Source: an uncultured Eubacterium sp.
Lineage (GTDB): Bacteria; Bacillota; Clostridia; Lachnospirales; Lachnospiraceae
Direction: 5' to 3'
DNA length: 30,932 bases
Assembly (NCBI GenBank): GCA_910577225.1
Contig: CAJTMV010000045.1
Coordinates: 1 to 30,932 of the forward strand
How positions within the stretch are numbered: the first letter of the stretch is position 1; each line of letters begins with the position of its first letter. The position numbers and the translations under genes are program-made. The notes under the pieces were generated by a model. That model was not told where the DNA came from and did not search any database. It saw only the letters and a program-made list of their open reading frames with translations. Below, piece after piece: positions 15,891-22,028 of this stretch.

Positions 15891-15904
15891 AAAATAGAAT
15901 GCAA
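15876..15904 (-). promoter_or_regulatory. Promoter of uxaC
   Basis: Minus strand: TTGCAT (-35, 15899-15904), a 17-bp spacer, then TATAAT (-10, 15876-15881). Transcription would start near 15869, leaving a leader of about 270 nt. Confidence 0.7.
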
Positions 15905-15988
15905 GCAAATTTTTTGACAAATTTCCTAATAGTTAAAATGTAATCAGCGACTCATATGAGCAATTTGCATATATGAAAATATATCGGG

Positions 15989-16002
15989 TGTAACGGTTTA
16001 CA
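15989..16002. promoter_or_regulatory. cre-like / LacI-type operator
   Basis: TGTAACGGTTTACA has TGTAA/TTACA symmetry and differs from the CcpA cre consensus TGNAANCGNWNNCA at one position. It lies upstream of both uxaC and the HPr-like gene. Catabolite control of a hexuronate gene would be expected, but the site is more than 80 bp upstream of the uxaC promoter. Confidence 0.45.
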
Positions 16003-16129
16003 TATTTTTACAATAGGTGCATGAAAAAATGCCGATTTTGAATGAAATGGATTTCATCATTATCTACAAAAAAACCGAAAAAAAATTATACGAAATGCCA
16101 ATTCACAAATGGAAAGGATTGGTATATCA

Positions 16130-16155
16130 TGTTATCGTAAATGAAATCGATAACA
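16130..16155. promoter_or_regulatory. TGTTATCG inverted repeat
   Basis: TGTTATCG (16130-16137) and CGATAACA (16148-16155) are perfect inverted 8-mers with a 10-bp spacer. They lie 165 bp upstream of the HPr-like start. A dimeric-repressor operator is the most likely reading; the short arms also allow a hairpin. Confidence 0.45.
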
Positions 16156-16320
16156 CATGTATAAAACAATAGCGATTGGGAATCATTTTATTATATAGAA
16201 GATATTTGTAACCGTCTGGCAGGGATACGCAGCGTTGAAACAGAACCGGACCGGGTGTAAATAGTCAGGATATTTTCCTGATAAAAAAATAAAAAATAAA
16301 TAAGAAAGGAGCAATGTTTT

Positions 16321-16560
16321 ATGCAGCAGGTATTTGTTAAATTTAATAATGCAGAGCAGGTGAGGAGTTTTGTAAACATGATAAGCACGTTAGAGGTGAA
16401 CTTCGATATGGGATCGGGAAGACGGATTGTAGATGCAAAATCTTTGCTGGGCGTATTTGCGCTTGATCTGACACAGCCGCAGAAGTTAAGCTGTAATTCG
16501 GATGACACATCCGTATTTGAAAAAATTACACCTTATCTTTATACGGAGAGTCCGGCGTAA
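16321..16560 (+). CDS. HPr-like protein lacking the phosphocarrier histidine
   Basis: A 79-residue protein that aligns along its length with HPr of the PTS. The Ser46 region is well kept (RRIVDAKSLLGVFALDL compares with HPr NGKSASAKSLF and Firmicute VNAKSIMGVMSL), followed by an HPr-like third strand and a C-terminal helix. The active-site stretch, normally GLHARPA, is replaced by FNNAEQVRSFVN, so there is no His15. It should not carry phosphate from enzyme I, but could be phosphorylated at the serine, as Crh is in Bacillus. AAGGAG lies 9 nt before the ATG. It is single-gene, closed by a strong terminator, and lies far from any ptsI or PTS gene. Confidence 0.8.
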   Translation: MQQVFVKFNNAEQVRSFVNMISTLEVNFDMGSGRRIVDAKSLLGVFALDLTQPQKLSCNSDDTSVFEKITPYLYTESPA

Positions 16561-16636
16561 CAGGTAACTGTGCAGAAAAACTTGATAAAACTGCTGTTGC
16601 AGCGTGCAGAAAGGATATCGGAGCTGCCGCTGTATG

Positions 16637-16693
16637 AAAAAGGATGCTTTGGAAGGCCCCGGTAAAAACGGGGACTGCAATGGCATCCTTTTT
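16637..16693 (+). terminator. Terminator of the HPr-like gene
   Basis: AAAAAGGATGC (16637-16647) pairs with GCATCCTTTTT (16683-16693), with an inner CCCCG/CGGGG stem. The right arm ends in a T-run. The acyltransferase promoter begins 2 bp later. Confidence 0.85.
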
Positions 16694-16694
16694 C

Positions 16695-16723
16695 TTGCGT
16701 GTGCTGGATATTTCTGCTATAAT
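16695..16723 (+). promoter_or_regulatory. Promoter of the acyltransferase-TCS-cysC-sulfotransferase run
   Basis: TTGCGT (-35, 16695-16700), a 17-bp spacer ending in TGC, then TATAAT (-10, 16718-16723), giving an extended -10. It immediately follows the preceding terminator, so the acyltransferase unit starts here. Confidence 0.75.
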
Positions 16724-16766
16724 TCCCCCAGACAAACCAATTTCGTTTATCAAGGAGAAGAAACGC

Positions 16767-17861
16767 ATGAATGACAAATCAGTGAAAGTTCGTAATGGCG
16801 CAATCGATTTTTGGAAATTTGTATTTTCCATTCTGGTTGTTCAGTTCCATTCCTCGAATCTGACAGAAATAAAAACGACTCCGTTTGTAGGCGCGGCGAT
16901 AGCAGTGGAGTGGTTTTTTCTTGTTTCTGGTTATCTGATGGCGCAATCGATCTCGCGTTATCGGGAAGAAGATATTGTGACAGGAGCAGACAGCCGGAAG
17001 TTTATGCTGCATAAGATCAAAGGACTTTGTCCGGAGATATTTATCGCCTGGGGCATTGGATTTGTGGTGCAGCATATCGCAAAAAAGAATGTGACTCTGT
17101 CGTCGCTTGTCAAAGATCTGATGACTGGCGTATGGGATATGTTCTTTTTACGTGAATCAGGTCTGGAAGGCTTTAAGGCAAATCCGGCAGCCTGGTATAT
17201 TTCAGCGATGTTACTGGCAATGCTTGTGCTGGTACCGCTTTTTTTCAAAAACAGAGACGTATTTGTTAATGTATGGGCGCCGGTTCTGGCGATTGCGGCG
17301 TTGGGATATTTATCGAAAAACGTAGGCGATCTGCGGGGGCCGACGGACTGGCTCGGATTTTGTTACAAAGGCTGGCTGCGTGCGGTCGGCGAATTATGTA
17401 TGGGTGTGATCTGCTGGGGAATCTGTCAGAAGATCAAAGATCTGCCGTTTACCAGGCTGGCGCAGATGCTGCTGACAGTGCTGGAGCTGGGATGTTATCT
17501 GGGCGTTATTTTGTGGTCTTATTCGCATAAAGGTTCCCAGATGGACTTTGTAATGCTGTTATTATTTGCGGCAGGCGTCGTTGTGACATTTAGCGGGCAT
17601 AGTCTGCTTTCATCATTTTTTAATAAACCGCTGATATACTTTCTTGGAAAAATCAGCTTTTCGGTATATTTATCGCATAATTACTGGAGCCATGCGCTTG
17701 TCAGAATTTATCCCGGACAAACATACGCGCAGCTGTATCCGAAATATGTGATTGCGTCAGCACTGACGACAGTCGTAATCTATGCGACAGCGTCATGTCT
17801 GCGCAGGATTGCGCCGGCTGTTACCGGACGGTGCCGCCAGCTGCTGCTGAAATCAGAGTAG
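16767..17861 (+). CDS. Membrane acyltransferase, acyltransferase-3 family
   Basis: A 364-residue polytopic membrane protein with about ten predicted hydrophobic segments. The family's N-terminal motif is present (NGAIDFWKFVFSILVVQFHS, with the conserved histidine), followed by FLVSGYLMAQSISRY. These proteins (OatA, WecH and related) move acetyl or succinyl groups across the membrane onto surface sugars. There is no periplasmic SGNH domain, so it is a stand-alone membrane unit. The ATG at 16767 has AAGGAG 9 nt upstream. It is first in a same-strand run with a two-component system, cysC and a sulfotransferase, which suggests surface-glycan decoration. The acceptor is unknown. Confidence 0.88.
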   Translation: MNDKSVKVRNGAIDFWKFVFSILVVQFHSSNLTEIKTTPFVGAAIAVEWFFLVSGYLMAQSISRYREEDIVTGADSRKFMLHKIKGLCPEIFIAWGIGFVVQHIAKKNVTLSSLVKDLMTGVWDMFFLRESGLEGFKANPAAWYISAMLLAMLVLVPLFFKNRDVFVNVWAPVLAIAALGYLSKNVGDLRGPTDWLGFCYKGWLRAVGELCMGVICWGICQKIKDLPFTRLAQMLLTVLELGCYLGVILWSYSHKGSQMDFVMLLLFAAGVVVTFSGHSLLSSFFNKPLIYFLGKISFSVYLSHNYWSHALVRIYPGQTYAQLYPKYVIASALTTVVIYATASCLRRIAPAVTGRCRQLLLKSE

Positions 17862-17939
17862 CGCAGGCAGCGATACGCTCTGTCATAACGCTGCAGGATG
17901 CCAAAAGCGGATAAATAATCATGCAGAGGAAATACTATT

Positions 17940-18614
17940 ATGAAAATACTCCTGGTGGAAGATGAGAAAGATATGAATCGTATTATTAAAAAAGAGCTCG
18001 AATCGGAGGGATATCTGGTAGACGTATGTTTTGACGGCGACAGTGCGTATGATTATCTTACAATGGAAGAGTACGACGGAGTGGTGCTGGATGTGATGCT
18101 GCCGAAAATGAACGGATTTGAAGTGCTGAAAAAGGCGCGCAGCCTGGGCGTACAGACGCCGGTATTGTTTTTGTCAGCCCGCAGTCATATCGATGATATC
18201 GTAGAAGGGCTGGATATCGGGGCCGACGATTATATGATCAAGCCGTTTGCGTTTCAGGAGCTGTCCGCGAGAGTACGCGCCATGACCCGCAAAAAGGCAG
18301 GGGTACGTGAGAATATTTACCGTTGTCACGATTTGTCTGTAGACTGTAATGAGCATATTGTAAAACGGGCAGAGAAGACGATTAATCTGTCGCCAAAAGA
18401 ATTTTCCGTATTGCTTTACCTGATCCGCAATCAGAATATTGTAGTGACAAGGGAGCAGATAGAGGCAAATATATGGGATCTGGATCATGACAGTTATTCG
18501 AATGTAATCGACGTATATATTCGTTATCTGAGAAAAAAGATAGATGATCCATATGAAGTCAAATTAATTCAGACGATCAGAGGGGTGGGATATGTATTAA
18601 GAGCCGGAGAGTGA
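17940..18614 (+). CDS. OmpR/PhoB family response regulator
   Basis: A 224-residue cytosolic transcription factor. The receiver domain (residues 1-118) has the acidic pair E7/D8, phospho-acceptor Asp51 (VLDVMLP), the Thr/Ser switch (LFLSAR) and MIKPF lysine. The C-terminal winged helix (about 128-224) has SPKEFSVLLYLIRN, then IDVYIRYLRKKID and TIRGVGYVLR. GAGG lies 10 nt before the ATG. It overlaps the kinase gene by 4 nt, so the pair is translationally coupled. The spacing to the acyltransferase is 78 bp with no terminator, so they may be cotranscribed. The target genes are not shown, but the adjacent acyltransferase and sulfation genes are natural candidates. Confidence 0.95.
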   Translation: MKILLVEDEKDMNRIIKKELESEGYLVDVCFDGDSAYDYLTMEEYDGVVLDVMLPKMNGFEVLKKARSLGVQTPVLFLSARSHIDDIVEGLDIGADDYMIKPFAFQELSARVRAMTRKKAGVRENIYRCHDLSVDCNEHIVKRAEKTINLSPKEFSVLLYLIRNQNIVVTREQIEANIWDLDHDSYSNVIDVYIRYLRKKIDDPYEVKLIQTIRGVGYVLRAGE

Positions 18615-19975
18615 ACCAGGTATCGATTGGCCGGCATATTCTGCAGCTTCTGATCGCGGCACTGGCAGTTATGGCTGTGGCGATGCTTATTTTTGTAAGG
18701 ATTTTCGCAAATGCGGCGGTAGAGTATGATATTCGTCAGAGCCTGGATCGGGTTGCTTATAAAAATTTAAAAGAAATAGAAGCTGACAGAGAGGGAAAGC
18801 TGATATATAAGGAAGATTTTGTGCTGACTGACGGGGATACTCATTTTGTTATCCTGGATCAGGACGGCAGGCTGATACGGGGAGAATATCCGAAAGGATG
18901 TCCGCAGGATATACCGTTTACCGCAAAAAAGAGGCAGCAGGTATCGGCAGCAGGGGACACTTTCTATTTTCGGGATATGCGCAGGCATTTTCACAATAAG
19001 GTGTCGGTATATCTGCGCGCGATTGTCTGTAAATCGGATGCGTACAGCCGCTATCGTACGCTGGAGCGTCTGGCGTACGGCAGTATTCTGCTTGTATCCG
19101 GTATTGCGATCTTCTGCGGAACGCTGGTATCCAAAAGGATATCCAATTCTTTGAAAAAAATGTGTCAGTCGGCGGAAGCGATTGGGAGAGAACTAAATTT
19201 ATCCAGCCGCATGGAGTATGAAGGAAAGTTTTATGAGCTTGCAGTACTGACGCGGGCAAATAACCGGATGCTCGACCGGCTGGAGGAGTCGTTTCAGCAG
19301 CAGGAGCAGTTCACGGCGGATGTGGCGCATGAGCTGCGGACGCCGATTGCGGTTATGACCGCGCAATGCCAGTATGCGCATGGCAATACTGTGAGTCTGG
19401 AAGAATATCAGGAAGCGTTTGAAGTGATGGAACGTCAGTCAAAGAAGGTGAGTGCGATTATATCCAGGCTGCTGGAGCTGTCCAGACTGGATTACGACCG
19501 CAGGCAGATTGAAAAAGAAGACGTCGATCTGCCGGAACTCATACAATCTGTCTGCGAAGATCTGCAGCAAAAATCAGGAGACAGTCTGTGTATTCGGCTT
19601 ACGCTGCATCCGATACATACCGTAGGGGATATCAGTCTGATTATGATTGCCATACAGAACCTGCTGACAAACGCGGCCAGATACAGCGGTCCGGGCAGTC
19701 CGATCGAAGTAGAGACAGGAACGCAGGACGGTATGGTATTTGTGCGTGTCAGAGATTATGGCGCAGGCATCAGCGAGGAAGATCTGCCGTATATTTTTAA
19801 ACGTTTTTATAAAGCGGATAAATCCAGAAATTCCCAGGGATTTGGTCTGGGACTTCCTCTGACGATGAAAATCGCGCAAAAACATGGCGGAACGGTACTT
19901 GTACAGAGCAGACAGGGAGAGGGCAGCACGTTTACATTGCTGCTGCCGCAAAACGAATGGGAAGTTCAATCTTAA
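18611..19975 (+). CDS. Sensor histidine kinase
   Basis: A 454-residue membrane sensor, partner of the adjacent response regulator. Transmembrane segments lie at about residues 10-35 and 155-175 and bracket an extracytoplasmic sensor of about 115 residues without a recognised fold. A HAMP-like linker follows. The H-box is FTADVAHELRTPIAV with His240; the N-box is NLLTNAARYSG; the G-boxes are VRDYGAGIS and GFGLGLPL. The start is GTG in a GTGA overlap with the regulator stop. No signal can be inferred from the sensor sequence. Confidence 0.95.
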   Translation: MNQVSIGRHILQLLIAALAVMAVAMLIFVRIFANAAVEYDIRQSLDRVAYKNLKEIEADREGKLIYKEDFVLTDGDTHFVILDQDGRLIRGEYPKGCPQDIPFTAKKRQQVSAAGDTFYFRDMRRHFHNKVSVYLRAIVCKSDAYSRYRTLERLAYGSILLVSGIAIFCGTLVSKRISNSLKKMCQSAEAIGRELNLSSRMEYEGKFYELAVLTRANNRMLDRLEESFQQQEQFTADVAHELRTPIAVMTAQCQYAHGNTVSLEEYQEAFEVMERQSKKVSAIISRLLELSRLDYDRRQIEKEDVDLPELIQSVCEDLQQKSGDSLCIRLTLHPIHTVGDISLIMIAIQNLLTNAARYSGPGSPIEVETGTQDGMVFVRVRDYGAGISEEDLPYIFKRFYKADKSRNSQGFGLGLPLTMKIAQKHGGTVLVQSRQGEGSTFTLLLPQNEWEVQS

Positions 19976-20023
19976 ATATGTAAAGAGAGGGTCATACGGA
20001 TCATGGCAGAAGGAGTCAATATT

Positions 20024-20620
20024 ATGGAAAACAACGATCGTCAGATAACATGGCATGCAATGGACATTACGCGTGAGCGCAGAGAAGAGCTGCTTGGACA
20101 GAAAGCGGCCGTCATATGGCTGACCGGATTGTCCGGATCAGGTAAATCCACGCTTGCAAATGCGCTCGAGCAGCAGCTTGCTGAAAAAGGCAGGCATACG
20201 ATGCTTTTGGATGGCGACAATGTACGGTTCGGACTGAATCGGGATCTGGGATTTTCCAAAGAAGACCGGGTCGAAAATATCCGGCGGATAGCCGAAACTG
20301 CCAGACTTATGAACGATGCAGGCCTGATCGTGCTGACTTCTTTTATATCTCCTTATCGAAACGACCGGAGAATTGCGCGGCAGATTATCGGAGACGCTTT
20401 TATTGAAGTATATGTGAGCACTTCGCTGGAAGAGTGTGAAAAACGGGATGTCAAGGGACTCTATCAGGCCGCGAGAAAAGGTGAGATCGCGGAATTTACC
20501 GGAATTACGAGCGTCTATGAGGAGCCTGAGCATCCGGAGATTATTATCGATACGGGAAAGTCTGATATACGGGAGAGCGTAAGGGAGCTGCTGGAAGCAC
20601 TGGATAAATATGGTATCTGA
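20024..20620 (+). CDS. cysC: Adenylylsulfate (APS) kinase
   Basis: A 198-residue cytosolic kinase that phosphorylates APS to PAPS, the donor for sulfotransferases. The Walker A motif is G35-T43 (GLSGSGKST). The APS-binding stretch LDGDNVRFGLNRDLGFSKED is complete, and later parts FISPYRNDR, EVYVSTSLEECEKRDVKGLY and IIDTGKSD fit the family. The length is normal. The ATG at 20024 has AAGGAG 8 nt upstream; an ATG 7 codons earlier is less well placed. No ATP sulfurylase, PAPS reductase or sulfite reductase is in the window, and a sulfotransferase follows. This points to PAPS for sulfation rather than cysteine synthesis. Confidence 0.95.
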   Translation: MENNDRQITWHAMDITRERREELLGQKAAVIWLTGLSGSGKSTLANALEQQLAEKGRHTMLLDGDNVRFGLNRDLGFSKEDRVENIRRIAETARLMNDAGLIVLTSFISPYRNDRRIARQIIGDAFIEVYVSTSLEECEKRDVKGLYQAARKGEIAEFTGITSVYEEPEHPEIIIDTGKSDIRESVRELLEALDKYGI

Positions 20621-20634
20621 AAAACGAATAATTG

Positions 20635-20660
20635 CCGTACAATCCGAACAGATTGTATGG
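20635..20660. repeat. Inverted repeat between cysC and the sulfotransferase
   Basis: CCGTACAATC (20635-20644) and GATTGTATGG (20651-20660) pair over 10 bp with one G-T position and a 6-nt loop. There is no T-run, so it is not a standard terminator. It may be an operator or an mRNA processing/stability stem that sets unequal expression of the two genes. Confidence 0.6.
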
Positions 20661-20729
20661 ATAGAAGCATATATGGATCAAAGCATAAAAACATCAGGTG
20701 AGAAGATGATGGAATGAGAGGAGCGCAGG

Positions 20730-21845
20730 ATGAAAAAAATATTGTATGTACATGTTGGCACAACCAAGACAGGAACTACGGCGATTCAGAGCTTTATGAT
20801 CGATAATCAGGAGGTTCTGAATCAGAAAGGATATTATTATCCGCTGTTTCCGTACCGGTACAAAGATGTGTCAGAAAGAAGAAACGCCCGCTTTATGCTG
20901 GAAGAAGCGCAGGACAGACAGGCGGGGATTTTTCGGGAAGGCATGGACAGGATTCATGAATTATTTCAAAAATATGATCGCATTGTCGTTTCGGATGAGG
21001 GAATCTGGTCTGCGTCCTATGAACAGCGTATCACGATGTGGAGAGCGTTAAAGGCGGAAGCGAAAGAAGGCGGCTTTCAGATTAAAGTGATCGTGTACTT
21101 AAGAAGGCAGGATACGTATTTAATTTCCGGCTGGAATCAGATGGTGAAAAGCGGGATTGGAAATAGTGCGGCAACCGCGTGGAAAGATTATGTAAGCGAT
21201 CTGGTCAACATTAATAAAATGAAATATGCCACGCATCTGAAAAAGCTGTCGGCCTTTTTCGGCAGCAAGAATCTGATCGTAAGACGGTTTGAGCCAAAAC
21301 GGTTTACAGGCGGTTCTATTTATGCTGACTTTTTACAGACGATCGGACTGGAACTGACAGAGGAGTATCGGGTAGAGCAGTCTGTGCGTAATGTAAGACT
21401 GGCGGGCAATACGCATGAGATTCAGCGTGTATTAAACGGGCTGCCGGGGATGATGCCGGAATATCACAGCTTTTTCCGGCAGGCGCTGCTTTCTTATGCC
21501 GATCTGTCGGGAGAGATTTATCCTTGCGAGATGTTTTCCAAAGAAGAAGCCGCCGCATTTATGGAAAAATACAAAGAAGAAAATCAACAGGTGGCAGACG
21601 AATTTTTTAACGGTGAAGAGTTATTTGACACAGGCTGGAAGGATATCCCCAAATGGGAAAAGGAAAATCCATATATGCAGGATGATCTGATTCGTTTTAT
21701 CGGGGCGTGTTTTGTCAAGGTGATAGAGGAAAACCGAAATCTGCGCAGCCGCGTGGAATTATTGGAAAGGAGTCAGAACGTGCTGCAGCGGCCGCTTTAT
21801 ACGATTATGAAAAAGCGGGCGGACAAAGCCAGAAAACAGATATAA
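20730..21845 (+). CDS. PAPS-dependent sulfotransferase
   Basis: A 371-residue soluble protein without a signal peptide or membrane segment. The N-terminus has the 5'-phosphosulfate-binding loop HVGTTKTGTTAIQSFM (residues about 8-23). The 3'-phosphate-binding motif is in KVIVYLRRQDTYLISGWNQM, with the Arg and Ser that contact PAP. These are the two hallmarks of the P-loop sulfotransferase fold. The C-terminal 45 residues (ENRNLRSRVELLERSQ) are coiled coil and basic, possibly a docking tail. AGGAG lies 6 nt before the ATG. It is 110 bp after cysC on the same strand, so the PAPS source and user are neighbours. The acceptor (glycan, lipid, steroid or bile acid) cannot be read from the sequence. 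Confidence 0.88.
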   Translation: MKKILYVHVGTTKTGTTAIQSFMIDNQEVLNQKGYYYPLFPYRYKDVSERRNARFMLEEAQDRQAGIFREGMDRIHELFQKYDRIVVSDEGIWSASYEQRITMWRALKAEAKEGGFQIKVIVYLRRQDTYLISGWNQMVKSGIGNSAATAWKDYVSDLVNINKMKYATHLKKLSAFFGSKNLIVRRFEPKRFTGGSIYADFLQTIGLELTEEYRVEQSVRNVRLAGNTHEIQRVLNGLPGMMPEYHSFFRQALLSYADLSGEIYPCEMFSKEEAAAFMEKYKEENQQVADEFFNGEELFDTGWKDIPKWEKENPYMQDDLIRFIGACFVKVIEENRNLRSRVELLERSQNVLQRPLYTIMKKRADKARKQI

Positions 21846-21868
21846 AATAAAAAGAGATCAGTTTTTAT

Positions 21869-21897
21869 TTTACAACACGAGAATCATTTGATATAAT
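21869..21897 (+). promoter_or_regulatory. Promoter upstream of the penicillin-binding protein gene
   Basis: TTTACA (-35, 21869-21874), a 17-bp spacer, then TATAAT (-10, 21892-21897). Transcription would start near 21904, just before the hairpin at 21918-21952. Confidence 0.7.
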
Positions 21898-21917
21898 CAT
21901 ATCGTACGGATCAATAG

Positions 21918-21952
21918 AAATCCAGCTCCCGGGAATCACAGGAGCTGGATTT
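21918..21952 (+). terminator. Hairpin in the PBP leader: sulfotransferase terminator or attenuator
   Basis: A perfect 12-bp stem, AAATCCAGCTCC with GGAGCTGGATTT, and an 11-nt loop, followed by only ATCT. It lies downstream of the sulfotransferase stop and also downstream of the predicted PBP promoter, so it could terminate one transcript and attenuate the other. Confidence 0.65.
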
Positions 21953-22028
21953 ATCTGCATTCATAAAATACGCGACAAAGAAAAAATCCGGCATGGATTG
22001 CAGGCCGATGGTGCACAGGAGGTTTTTC

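Larger units (their letters stand above)
15597..16320. other. 700-bp regulatory intergenic region between uxaC and the HPr-like gene
   Basis: No gene of normal size is present. The uxaC half (15597-15904) holds a 7-bp hairpin next to the ribosome binding site (15624-15630 with 15636-15642), a leader of about 270 nt with an ATG-initiated frame of only 25 codons, and the promoter with paired operators. The other half is AT-rich and holds a cre-like palindrome (15989-16002), a CTCATATGAG palindrome (15953-15962), and an inverted repeat (16130-16155). No convincing -35/-10 pair was found for the plus-strand HPr-like gene. Confidence 0.6.

Noticed and set aside
20024..20620. Part of an assimilatory sulfate operon
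   Set aside because: No ATP sulfurylase, PAPS reductase, sulfite reductase or transporter is in the window; the neighbour is a sulfotransferase.
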